From an uncultured Bacteroidales bacterium (lineage in GTDB: Bacteria > Bacteroidota > Bacteroidia > Bacteroidales > Bacteroidaceae), in contig CALDKD010000017.1 of the NCBI GenBank assembly GCA_937898885.1, forward strand, positions 1-33,053: 33,053 nucleotides of DNA, in the 5' to 3' direction. The notes under the pieces were generated by a model that saw only the letters and a list, made by a program, of their open reading frames with translations, made no database searches and was not told where the DNA came from. The translations under genes and the position numbers were made by a program. Shown piece by piece: positions 7,921 through 15,477 of the stretch; the stretch's first letter is position 1; every line of letters begins with the position of its first letter.

Positions 7921-7962
7921 CAAACAACCGAAAAAGTTAAAAAACAATAATAGAGTAGGATT

Positions 7963-8649
7963 ATGGAAATTAAGAAATCAGAGAAAGCGGATCTTGAGAA
8001 AGGAAAGTCAACCGCTCTACTTATCGGTTTCGTTATGGTTCTGGCGTTGCTTTTCGTGGCGCTGGAGTGGACACAGCGTGACAAGAAGATAGACCTTAGC
8101 GGTCTGATCGTAGCGGAAGTCTCATTAGAGGAGGAGATGGTTCCTATCACACTTCCTGAGAAGAAGACCGTTCCACCTCCACCACAGTCGGTGACAGTGG
8201 CTGATATCATTGAGATCGTTGAGGACGATGCCGATATCGAGGAGACCACCATCGCATCTACTGAGGACCAGACTGAGTATATAGAGATTAAGGAGATCGA
8301 CAACATAGTTGTTGAGGAAGAGCCGGAGGAAGAGGCTCCGTTCATGGTTGTTGAGAAGATGCCTGAGTTCCCTGGCGGTATGACAGCTCTGATGCAGTAT
8401 CTGCAGAAGAACATCAAGTATCCGGCAGTCTGCCGCGAGAACAACATTCAGGGTCGTGTGCTCATTCAGTTCATTGTAAACAGGGACGGTTCCATCGTTG
8501 ATCCTGAGGTTGTGAAGAGCGTTAACCCGTATCTTGACAAGGAGGCTTTGCGCGTTATCTCAGGTATGCCGAAGTGGTCACCGGGTGAGCAGCGTGGTAA
8601 ACCTGTACGTGTAAAGTACACGGTGCCTGTAAACTTCAAGTTGAACTAA
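7963..8649 (+). CDS. TonB-family energy transducer (TonB C-terminal domain protein)
   Basis: A 228-residue inner-membrane protein that would span the periplasm and pass proton-motive-force energy to TonB-dependent outer-membrane receptors. A short cytosolic head is followed by one membrane helix (about 17-36), an acidic linker (about 50-126) with one short proline run P71-P-P-P74, and a TonB C-terminal domain (about 132-228) with the P134-E-F-P-G-G-M140 entry motif, Y153-P-A and V214-R-V-K-Y-T-V-P-V. ExbB/ExbD are not nearby. The linker is unusually rich in E and D rather than the usual P/K mix. It is a monocistronic unit, closed by an intrinsic terminator at 8666. Confidence 0.9.
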   Translation: MEIKKSEKADLEKGKSTALLIGFVMVLALLFVALEWTQRDKKIDLSGLIVAEVSLEEEMVPITLPEKKTVPPPPQSVTVADIIEIVEDDADIEETTIASTEDQTEYIEIKEIDNIVVEEEPEEEAPFMVVEKMPEFPGGMTALMQYLQKNIKYPAVCRENNIQGRVLIQFIVNRDGSIVDPEVVKSVNPYLDKEALRVISGMPKWSPGEQRGKPVRVKYTVPVNFKLN

Positions 8650-8665
8650 TAAGACTTGTTATAAG

Positions 8666-8690
8666 AAAAGGGGCTTGCGGGCCCCTTTTT
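8666..8690 (+). terminator. Intrinsic terminator after the TonB-like gene
   Basis: AAAAGGGGC (8666-8674), a 6-base loop, then GCCCCTTTT (8681-8689) form a 9-bp stem with a T-run. It lies 17 bases after the stop codon and is the clearest terminator in the window. Confidence 0.9.
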
Positions 8691-8704
8691 CGTTATTATC
8701 CTTG

Positions 8705-9685
8705 ATGTATATGATGAGACCTGCTGATATACTAGACAGATTCCAGACCTATCTGGACGGGCTGGATATTCCGTTTGAGCCAGAGGGACTGTATGCGCCG
8801 GTGCGCTATGCATTGTCGCTGGGTGGCAAGCGGATGCGCCCGCTGCTGATGGCGTTGGCCTATAATTTATATAAGGAGGATGTGGAATGCTGTTTTGACG
8901 CGGCTTGTGGCATAGAGATATTTCACAACTTCACATTGCTTCACGATGATGTGATGGACAGGGCTGAGATGCGCAGGGGAATGCCTGCGGTTCACGTCAA
9001 ATGGAATGAGAATACAGCCATCCTGTCTGGCGACGTAATGCTGGTGCTTGCTTATAAGTGCCTGGGACATGTTCCTGAAAAGTATCTGGGTGAGGTGATG
9101 GAGGTGGCCGGTGAGGCGTTCATAGGTGTTCACGAGGGACAGCAGCTCGATATGGACTTTGAGAGCCGGAATGATGTGACCATACCTGAGTATATGGAGA
9201 TGATCCGTCTGAAGACCTCGGTTCTTCCTGCCGCCGCACTGAGAATAGGCGCGATCATAGGTGGCGCCCCGGAGAGCGATGCCAAGGCGTTATATGGGTT
9301 CGGCGAGAAGATGGGCCTGGCTTTCCAGCTCAGGGATGACCTGCTTGACGTATATGGAGACAGCAAGGTGTTTGGGAAGAGGATAGGCGGAGATATTCTT
9401 TGCGACAAGAAGACGTTCCTGTATATAATGGCGCGCGAACTGGCCGGTGATGAGCATAATGCCGCGCTTGACAGATGGGCTGAATATGATGGCCCTGATG
9501 AGCAGGCCAAGATATCCGCCGTCACATCAATATATAATGAGCTTGGTGTGCGCGGTCGCTGTGAGGGCAAAATAGATGAGCTTTATCGCGAGGCGTTGTC
9601 ACTATTGGATAAGGTGAGTCTTCCTGCGGAGCGTCTGGCAACTCTTAGGGATTATGCCTGCAGCTTGATAGACAGACAATTATAA
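8705..9685 (+). CDS. Polyprenyl (geranylgeranyl/farnesyl-type) diphosphate synthase
   Basis: A trans-isoprenyl diphosphate synthase condensing IPP with allylic diphosphates. From the ATG at 8705 it is 326 residues; ATGs at 8711 and 8714 are equally plausible starts. The substrate-binding G-G-K-R-M-R-P (40-46), first aspartate motif D81-D-V-M-D85 and second D211-D-L-L-D215 with preceding F-Q-L-R are intact. F76, five residues before the first motif, is a bulky residue that in characterised enzymes limits chain length, which suggests C15-C20 rather than long-chain products; this is inference. It follows a terminator, so it probably has its own promoter, and leads by 10 bases into the next gene. 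Confidence 0.92.
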   Translation: MYMMRPADILDRFQTYLDGLDIPFEPEGLYAPVRYALSLGGKRMRPLLMALAYNLYKEDVECCFDAACGIEIFHNFTLLHDDVMDRAEMRRGMPAVHVKWNENTAILSGDVMLVLAYKCLGHVPEKYLGEVMEVAGEAFIGVHEGQQLDMDFESRNDVTIPEYMEMIRLKTSVLPAAALRIGAIIGGAPESDAKALYGFGEKMGLAFQLRDDLLDVYGDSKVFGKRIGGDILCDKKTFLYIMARELAGDEHNAALDRWAEYDGPDEQAKISAVTSIYNELGVRGRCEGKIDELYREALSLLDKVSLPAERLATLRDYACSLIDRQL

Positions 9686-9695
9686 TTTCAATAGA

Positions 9696-10397
9696 ATGCC
9701 ATACAGAAGGCTTCCGAATACAGATAAGGCCCGTATATGGGCGATGGAGACCGCCATTGAGAAAATGCGCGGATCGGACTATTACGCTCCTGTGATATCG
9801 CCGGATGTGATGGCCAAGGCTGAGCGTCTTCTGTATCAGTTCAAGACCGCCAACAAAAAGTATCTGGCAAATCTGGAGAAGCAACTTGCATTCTCGCGCT
9901 CTGATACATATCAGAACAGGCTGAAGACAGCCAGGATGTATGTGTCTCATTTTATTATGGTGTTTAATATGTGCATCAAGAGAAAGGAATTCAAAGTATC
10001 TGACCGCACATATTATTCAATGCCTGAGGACATGACCGATCTGCCTGATTTGTCGAGTGATGTGGCGGTGCTCAAGTGGTGCGAGAATGTTATCAGGGGA
10101 GAGCGGGACAGAACAGGCCGCGGGGGCATACCTATATATAATCCATCGGTGGCCAAGCTCGCCGTGCATTACGACCTGTTCAATGAGCAGTATCAGCAGC
10201 ACAACACTCTCAAGTCGCTTACTGACGAGAGCCTGCGTGAGGTCTCTGCCATGCGTCCCGATGCCGACGCGATGATTCTTGAGATGTGGAACTCCATAGA
10301 GAGGTATTTCTCGGATCTTTGTGGCGAGAAACGCTTGAGCGCTTGCCGCGAGTACGGCGTCATATATTATTATAGAAAGAGTGAGAAGACTGATTGA
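9696..10397 (+). CDS. Conserved Bacteroidales protein of unknown function
   Basis: A 233-residue soluble protein with no signal peptide, membrane helix or catalytic motif that I recognise. It begins MPYRRLPNTDKAR and ends with a tyrosine-rich C-R-E-Y-G-V-I-Y-Y-Y-R-K stretch. The middle is rich in predicted helices (about 55-95) and contains a G-G-I-P-I-Y-N-P-S-V-A-K segment (about 143-154). I recall similar uncharacterised proteins in other Bacteroidales, which needs a database search to confirm. It is tightly placed between polyprenyl synthetase (10 bases) and tatD (17-base overlap), so it is very likely expressed and co-transcribed with them. Confidence 0.8.
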   Translation: MPYRRLPNTDKARIWAMETAIEKMRGSDYYAPVISPDVMAKAERLLYQFKTANKKYLANLEKQLAFSRSDTYQNRLKTARMYVSHFIMVFNMCIKRKEFKVSDRTYYSMPEDMTDLPDLSSDVAVLKWCENVIRGERDRTGRGGIPIYNPSVAKLAVHYDLFNEQYQQHNTLKSLTDESLREVSAMRPDADAMILEMWNSIERYFSDLCGEKRLSACREYGVIYYYRKSEKTD

Positions 10398-11178
10398 CAC
10401 TCACTCCCATATTTTCCTGGAGGAGTTTTCGGCCGATCTGGATGAGGTTGTGCGGCGGGCGGCTGAAACAGGCATTGACACTTTCGTGATGCCAAACATC
10501 AATCTTGCCTCTTTCCCTGATGTGATGCGGGTGTGCGGGATGTATCCGGACAAGTGTCACGCTACTATAGGACTTCATCCTACAGATCTTACTGATGATT
10601 TCAGGACAGAGCTGGACAGTCTGTATGAGATTCTGAAAGGAAACCGCCGGGAGGAGTGGGCGCAACCGATATGCGCGATTGGCGAGGTGGGGCTCGACTT
10701 GTACTGGGAGCAGGATGATCTGGCGCGTCAGCAGGAGGCTTTCGAGCGCCAGATTGAATGGGCTCTGGAGTTCGGCCTGCCTCTGATAATTCATTCCAGA
10801 TCTGCGTCCGGCCAACTGTGCGAGATGCTTGACAAATACAGGGAGACGCCGCTTCGTGGTGTGTTCCACTGCTTCTCAGGCGGCGCGGACGAGGCATTGA
10901 GACTGATGGAGTATCCAGGTTTTATGTTCGGCATAGGTGGTGTGCTTACGTATCGTAAGTCTGAGTTGCCGTTGTCTCTGCCTCTGATTCCACGCGACAG
11001 GGTGATTACCGAGACAGATTGTCCGTATCTCTCGCCGGTTCCTTTCCGTGGGCAGAGAAATGAGCCGTCGTTCATGCTGAAGGTGGTGGAGAGGATGGCT
11101 GAGCTGTGGCAGACGTCGGTTGACGAGGTTGCCAATGTCACATCGCGGAACGCGCTTAGGCTGTTCGGCATACAATAA
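10381..11178 (+). CDS. TatD family metal-dependent hydrolase (deoxyribonuclease)
   Basis: A TIM-barrel metallohydrolase of the TatD family, whose studied members are 3'-5' DNA exonucleases. The 265-residue protein has the full metal set: H8-x-H10, E102 in A-I-G-E-V-G-L-D, H138 in I-I-H-S-R, H163 in F-H-C-F-S-G and D213 in T-E-T-D-C-P-Y-L. The start is GTG at 10381; no ATG lies early enough to keep the H-x-H motif. It overlaps the end of the upstream gene by 17 bases. Which TatD paralogue (TatD, YcfH, YjjV-like) it is cannot be told from sequence alone. Confidence 0.92.
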   Translation: MRRLIDTHSHIFLEEFSADLDEVVRRAAETGIDTFVMPNINLASFPDVMRVCGMYPDKCHATIGLHPTDLTDDFRTELDSLYEILKGNRREEWAQPICAIGEVGLDLYWEQDDLARQQEAFERQIEWALEFGLPLIIHSRSASGQLCEMLDKYRETPLRGVFHCFSGGADEALRLMEYPGFMFGIGGVLTYRKSELPLSLPLIPRDRVITETDCPYLSPVPFRGQRNEPSFMLKVVERMAELWQTSVDEVANVTSRNALRLFGIQ

Positions 11179-11234
11179 CATCGTATTGTTTACGTTTTAT
11201 CTGTACCTGCTCATTAAAAGAGAGGTGATTGCAG

Positions 11235-12380
11235 ATGAGAAATATCAGAAATATCCGTACCGTATTGATACTGGTGGCTATCGCCATAGCATTGTTCTCG
11301 TTGCTGGTGTCTCACTCCCTGGTGAGGGATCTGCAGCAGGAGGAGCACAACAAGATGGAGATTTTCGCAGGGGCATACCGTGCGATCAATGAGGCTACCG
11401 ACGACACGGACCTGACTCTCGTGCAGTCCATCATAACCGGCAACAATACCATTCCTATTATAGTATTGGATGACAACGGCGTGGTGGAGAATTTCCTGAA
11501 CATTGAGATTCATAATGCTGATACGCTGGCATATCTTTCCAAGAGGGCTGTACAGATGCGCGAGAAGGGCAATTCCATTAAAATCTATCACGGGCAACAA
11601 GGCTCGGGACGTTATACCGAGGTATGTTTTGACGACTCTCTTATGTTGAACAGACTTACGGTGTATCCATACATCCAGCTTGGAGTTGTGTCGATATTCG
11701 TGCTTATTGCCATATTCGCCCTGCTGAGTTTCAAGAAGACTGAGCAGAACAGAGTCTGGGTGGGGCTTTCCAAGGAGACAGCGCATCAGCTGGGCACGCC
11801 TATCTCATCGCTTATGGCCTGGACAGAGCTTCTGAAGGATAAGTATGATGGTGATGAGCTGATAACCGAGATGAGCAAGGACGTGAGCCGTCTGGAGACC
11901 ATTGCCGAGCGTTTCTCGAAAGTGGGCTCAATGCCGGATCCTGTGGCTGAGGACGTGGCTGTGGTGCTGAACCGGGCTCTGGGCTATATTGAGCGTCGGT
12001 CTCCGGCTACCGTACGTTTTGTGAGAAATTTCCCGCAGACACCAGTGATAGTGAGAATGAATGCTCCGCTCTTTGAGTGGGTGGTTGAGAATCTATGCAA
12101 GAATGCCGTTGATGCGATGGATGGCAGCGGCGTACTGACCATTGATCTTTTTGAGGACAGCGACAATGCCTACATAGAAGTGGCGGATACAGGTAAGGGA
12201 ATAGCCAAGGGCTCGTTCAAGACTGTGTTCCAGCCTGGTTTCACAACCAAGAAACGCGGTTGGGGACTTGGGCTCTCACTGGCTAAGCGTATTGTTGAGG
12301 AATACCATAAGGGACGTATCTTTGTAAAGAAGTCGGAACAGGGCAAGGGCACTGTGTTCAGAGTAGAGCTGAGAAAATAA
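11235..12380 (+). CDS. Orphan sensor histidine kinase
   Basis: A two-component membrane sensor kinase of 381 residues from the ATG at 11235. A first membrane helix (about 9-27) and a second (about 146-165) bracket a periplasmic sensor region of about 115 residues with no domain I recognise. The H-box is H184-Q-L-G-T-P-I-S-S-L, followed by the N-box N286-L-C-K-N-A-V-D-A, G1 D318-T-G-K-G-I and G2 G342-W-G-L-G-L. All catalytic parts are therefore intact. No response regulator is adjacent, so its partner and signal are unknown. AGAGAGG about 8 bases before the ATG may be a ribosome-binding site and supports this start over a TTG two codons upstream. Confidence 0.92.
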   Translation: MRNIRNIRTVLILVAIAIALFSLLVSHSLVRDLQQEEHNKMEIFAGAYRAINEATDDTDLTLVQSIITGNNTIPIIVLDDNGVVENFLNIEIHNADTLAYLSKRAVQMREKGNSIKIYHGQQGSGRYTEVCFDDSLMLNRLTVYPYIQLGVVSIFVLIAIFALLSFKKTEQNRVWVGLSKETAHQLGTPISSLMAWTELLKDKYDGDELITEMSKDVSRLETIAERFSKVGSMPDPVAEDVAVVLNRALGYIERRSPATVRFVRNFPQTPVIVRMNAPLFEWVVENLCKNAVDAMDGSGVLTIDLFEDSDNAYIEVADTGKGIAKGSFKTVFQPGFTTKKRGWGLGLSLAKRIVEEYHKGRIFVKKSEQGKGTVFRVELRK

Positions 12381-12415
12381 AAAGTCTTTTTAGCACCGCA
12401 TTAAAATAATATTTG

Positions 12416-12423
12416 TATCTTTG
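12416..12423 (+). promoter_or_regulatory. Putative -7 box for DUF177-rpmF
   Basis: TATCTTTG is a perfect TAnnTTTG match, about 20 bases before the start codon. Upstream T-rich sequence around 12387-12391 may stand in for the -33 TTTG but does not match it exactly. Confidence 0.6.
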
Positions 12424-12444
12424 TGGCCCGAAAAAATTAGCTCA

Positions 12445-12981
12445 ATGGGAAAACTGGGCGCATACAAGGTTGATTTAAAGGGCCAGAAGGATGCCGTGGC
12501 ATCATATCAATGGCTTGTTGACAGCGATTTCTTCTCTGCCCTGGACGTGGAGGATATTCGCAGCGGCCGCGTTGAGGTTTCTCTTGAGGTGACAAAAGTC
12601 TCCGGTCAGTATGAGCTGGATTTTGCGATTAAAGGGTATGTGATAGTGCCGTGCGACCGCTGTCTGGATGATATGTCTCAGGAGATAGAGACTACGGGAG
12701 ACCTCAAAGTGAGGTTGGGAGATGACTTTGCCGATGATGGTGATGTCGTGGTGGTTCCGGAGGTCTCGGGAGATATAAACGTTGCCTGGTACATTTATGA
12801 GTTCATCTCTCTGGCTGTTCCTTTGAAGCATGTACACGCGCCAGGAAAATGTAATCAGGAGATGTCTGAGCAGCTGAGTCGCCACAAGGCACCTGAGGAT
12901 GGCGAGGATGAGCAGGGTAAGGAGACTGTGGATCCGCGTTGGGCAGATTTGGAGAATTTGAGTATTGAAGATAAGGATTAA
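12445..12981 (+). CDS. DUF177 (YceD-like) protein
   Basis: A 178-residue member of the YceD/DUF177 family, almost always encoded next to rpmF and linked in other bacteria to 23S rRNA accumulation or large-subunit assembly. The signature C70-D-R-C73-L is present, followed by an acidic region, a later conserved cysteine C136 after H-A-P-G-K, and the C-terminal D-P-R-W-A-D-L (163-169). The start is ATG at 12445; the frame extends to a TTG at 12421, but that lies on the -7 promoter box and is rejected. It is followed after 27 bases by rpmF. Confidence 0.9.
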   Translation: MGKLGAYKVDLKGQKDAVASYQWLVDSDFFSALDVEDIRSGRVEVSLEVTKVSGQYELDFAIKGYVIVPCDRCLDDMSQEIETTGDLKVRLGDDFADDGDVVVVPEVSGDINVAWYIYEFISLAVPLKHVHAPGKCNQEMSEQLSRHKAPEDGEDEQGKETVDPRWADLENLSIEDKD

Positions 12982-13008
12982 ATATATAACAATTAAAAAT
13001 TAAAGAAA

Positions 13009-13197
13009 ATGGCACATCCTAAAAGAAGGCAGTCAAAGACTAGAACTGCCAAAAGAAGATCCCATGATCATGCAATTGCTCCGACATTGGCAATTTGCCC
13101 AAACTGTGGCGCTTGGCACGTATATCACACCGTATGCGGTGAGTGTGGCTATTACAGAGGCAAGCTGGCCGTTGTAAAAGAGGCTGTTGCTGAATAA
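13009..13197 (+). CDS. rpmF: 50S ribosomal protein L32
   Basis: A 62-residue large-subunit protein. It begins MAHPKRRQSKTR and has a highly basic N-terminus that threads into rRNA, then a zinc-ribbon with C-P-N-C and C-G-E-C, so this is the zinc-binding (C+) form. Co-transcribed with DUF177 and followed by an intrinsic terminator. Confidence 0.98.
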   Translation: MAHPKRRQSKTRTAKRRSHDHAIAPTLAICPNCGAWHVYHTVCGECGYYRGKLAVVKEAVAE

Positions 13198-13215
13198 TAT
13201 TCAATGGAATGAGAG

Positions 13216-13244
13216 AAACGCACCGCTCGCGATGCGTTTTTTTT
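13216..13244 (+). terminator. Intrinsic terminator after rpmF
   Basis: AAACGCA (13216-13222) pairs with TGCGTTT (13233-13239) across a 10-base loop, ending in an eight-base T-run. It separates DUF177-rpmF from era. Confidence 0.8.
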
Positions 13245-13259
13245 ATATATTCGCGGAAC

Positions 13260-14141
13260 ATGCATAAGGCCGGATTCGTAAATATTGTAGGTAATCCAAA
13301 CGTAGGAAAATCCACTCTGATGAACCTGTTGGTGGGGGAGCACATCTCCATAGCCACTTTCAAGGCTCAGACTACCCGTCATCGCATTATGGGTATTGTG
13401 AATACAGAGGAGTCGCAGATTGTTTTCTCAGATACTCCCGGAGTGCTGAAGCCGAACTACAAGCTGCAGGAGTCAATGCTGGCATTCTCGGAGTCTGCCC
13501 TGGTGGACGCTGATGTGCTGCTCTATATGACAGACGTGGTTGAGAAGACCGACAAGAACGCGGAGTTTCTTGCCAAGGTGAGTCATCTTACAGTACCGGT
13601 GCTTGTGCTTATCAATAAGATTGACTTGTCAGACCAGGCCTCGCTTGAGGCTATGGTAGGCGCCTGGCACGAGATACTGCCTTCCGCGGAGATAATACCG
13701 ATATGCGCTAAGACAGGCTTCGGTATTGAGTACGTTCAGAAAAGAATAAATGAGCTGCTACCGCCGTCTCCGCCTTATTTTGACAAGGACCAGCTTACAG
13801 ACAAGCCTGCCCGTTTCTTCGTATCGGAGATTATCCGCGAGAAGATACTGCTTAACTATGACAAGGAGATACCTTATTCTGTTGAGGTGGTGGTTGAGCA
13901 GTTCAAGGAGAACCGTAGCAGGATTCTGATCAATACGGTGGTCTATGTGGAGCGTGAGTCGCAGAAAGCCATTCTGATTGGCCATGAGGGCGGTGCTATG
14001 AAGAGAGTGGCGATGTCTGCCAGAAAGGATCTGGAGCAGTTCTTCGGCAAGAAGGTTTTCCTGGAGATATTCGTTAAGGTTGATAAGAACTGGCGCAGCT
14101 CAGACAGGGAGCTGGCTAATTTTGGGTATAATCCTCAGTAA
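13260..14141 (+). CDS. era: GTPase Era
   Basis: An essential GTPase binding the 3' end of 16S rRNA during 30S assembly, near where RsmA acts. It is 293 residues from the ATG at 13260; the frame is open to 13209 but that part runs through the rpmF terminator. The G1 motif is G11-N-P-N-V-G-K-S-T19, G3 is D58-T-P-G, and G4 is N-K-I-D (about 121). The C-terminal KH domain (about 200-285) includes the G-H-E-G-G-A-M-K loop that contacts RNA. It lies 9 bases before der. Confidence 0.96.
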   Translation: MHKAGFVNIVGNPNVGKSTLMNLLVGEHISIATFKAQTTRHRIMGIVNTEESQIVFSDTPGVLKPNYKLQESMLAFSESALVDADVLLYMTDVVEKTDKNAEFLAKVSHLTVPVLVLINKIDLSDQASLEAMVGAWHEILPSAEIIPICAKTGFGIEYVQKRINELLPPSPPYFDKDQLTDKPARFFVSEIIREKILLNYDKEIPYSVEVVVEQFKENRSRILINTVVYVERESQKAILIGHEGGAMKRVAMSARKDLEQFFGKKVFLEIFVKVDKNWRSSDRELANFGYNPQ

Positions 14142-14150
14142 AAGTTTGCT

Positions 14151-15464
14151 ATGGGAAATTTAGTCGCAATTGTAGGCCGTCCAAATGTGGGCAAATCTAC
14201 TCTTTTCAATCGTCTCACACAGACAAGACTGGCCATTGTTGATGATGAGGCCGGTACCACACGCGATCGCCAGTATGGCAAGTGCGAGTGGGGCGGACGC
14301 CAGTTCTCTGTGGTAGATACCGGAGGCTGGGTTGTCAATTCTGATGATGTGTTTGAGGAGGAGATACGCAAGCAGGTTGAGGTTGCGATAGACGAGGCCG
14401 ACCTGATACTCTTTCTGGTTGATATCCGCAACGGTATGACCGATCTTGACGCGCAGGTAGGAAAGATTCTGCGCAAGGCCTCCACACCTGTCATTCTGGT
14501 GGCCAACAAGATGGATTCTTTCGACTTGCAATATGCGGCAGCCGAGTTTTATAAACTTGGCTTAGGAGATCCGGTATGTATGTCGGCAGCCAACGGAAGC
14601 GGTTCGGGCGAGTTGCTTGACCTTGTTGTGTCAAAACTGGTGGACAAACCAGAGGATGCTGCTGACGAGGAGATTCCTCGCTTTGCCGTGATAGGACGCC
14701 CGAATGTTGGCAAGAGCTCTATAGTAAATGCATTTATCGGCGAGGACAGGCACATCGTGACAGACATAGCCGGTACTACCCGTGATTCTATATATACCCG
14801 CTACGATAAGTTCGGCTTTGATTTCTATCTGGTTGATACTGCCGGAATCAGAAAGAAAAGCAAGGTGGAGGAGGATCTTGAGTTCTATTCAGTGATGCGC
14901 TCTATCAGGGCAATAGAGAACTCTGATGTGTGCATACTGATGCTGGATGCCACACGTGGAATTGAGAGCCAGGATATGAACATCGTCTCTTTGGTGTTGA
15001 GGAATCAGAAGGGACTGGTGGTAGTGGTGAACAAGTGGGATCTTATTGAGGACAGGTCTGCTACGGTTATGCGCAACTATGAGGATGCCATCCGCTCCAG
15101 GCTGGCACCGTTCAGCGATTTCCCGATAGTATTCACGTCTGTTATCAGCAAGCAGAGGATTATGAAGGTGCTGGAGCTTGCAAAGGAGGTTTATTTGCAT
15201 CGCTCGTTCCACGTATCTACCGGTAAGTTCAATGCTGAGATGCTTCCTCTGATTGAGGCGTATCCGCCACCATCAATCAAGGGAAAATACATCAAGATAA
15301 AGTATTGCATGCAGTTGCAGGGCCCGAGCATACCATCGTTCATCTTCTTCGCAAATCTGCCGCAGTACGTCAAAGAACCGTATAAGAGATTCCTTGAGAA
15401 CAAGATACGTGAGAAGTGGGATTTCTCAGGTACTCCGATCAATATCTTTATCCGTCAGAAATAA
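14151..15464 (+). CDS. der: GTPase Der (EngA)
   Basis: A double-GTPase needed for 50S subunit assembly. The 437-residue protein has two complete G domains: G9-R-P-N-V-G-K-S-T with D-T-G-G and N-K-M-D, then a second G-R-P-N-V-G-K-S-S (about 182) with D-T-A-G and N-K-W-D. A C-terminal KH-like domain follows (about 350-437), with the Y-P-P-P-S-I-K-G-K-Y-I-K-I-K-Y-C segment. It follows era by 9 bases and ends facing the convergent M6 peptidase gene 13 bases away, with no visible terminator between. Confidence 0.97.
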   Translation: MGNLVAIVGRPNVGKSTLFNRLTQTRLAIVDDEAGTTRDRQYGKCEWGGRQFSVVDTGGWVVNSDDVFEEEIRKQVEVAIDEADLILFLVDIRNGMTDLDAQVGKILRKASTPVILVANKMDSFDLQYAAAEFYKLGLGDPVCMSAANGSGSGELLDLVVSKLVDKPEDAADEEIPRFAVIGRPNVGKSSIVNAFIGEDRHIVTDIAGTTRDSIYTRYDKFGFDFYLVDTAGIRKKSKVEEDLEFYSVMRSIRAIENSDVCILMLDATRGIESQDMNIVSLVLRNQKGLVVVVNKWDLIEDRSATVMRNYEDAIRSRLAPFSDFPIVFTSVISKQRIMKVLELAKEVYLHRSFHVSTGKFNAEMLPLIEAYPPPSIKGKYIKIKYCMQLQGPSIPSFIFFANLPQYVKEPYKRFLENKIREKWDFSGTPINIFIRQK

Positions 15465-15477
15465 TTCAGGATTCTTG

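Noticed and set aside
7756..7962. Possible small RNA or tRNA in the porQ/TonB-like gap
   Set aside because: No cloverleaf, T-loop or stable hairpin is visible; the gap is explained by divergent promoters.
8697..8704. TATCCTTG as a promoter for polyprenyl synthetase
   Set aside because: It abuts the start codon directly, leaving no room for a transcript leader, and has one mismatch to the consensus.
12379..12391. AAAAAG-T-CTTTTT as a terminator after the histidine kinase
   Set aside because: The loop would be one base and the stem is almost all A-T; it is not a credible intrinsic terminator.
13246..13253. TATATTCG as an era promoter
   Set aside because: It is one base off the -7 consensus and only 6 bases from the start codon, without a -33 element; it overlaps the T-run of the rpmF terminator.
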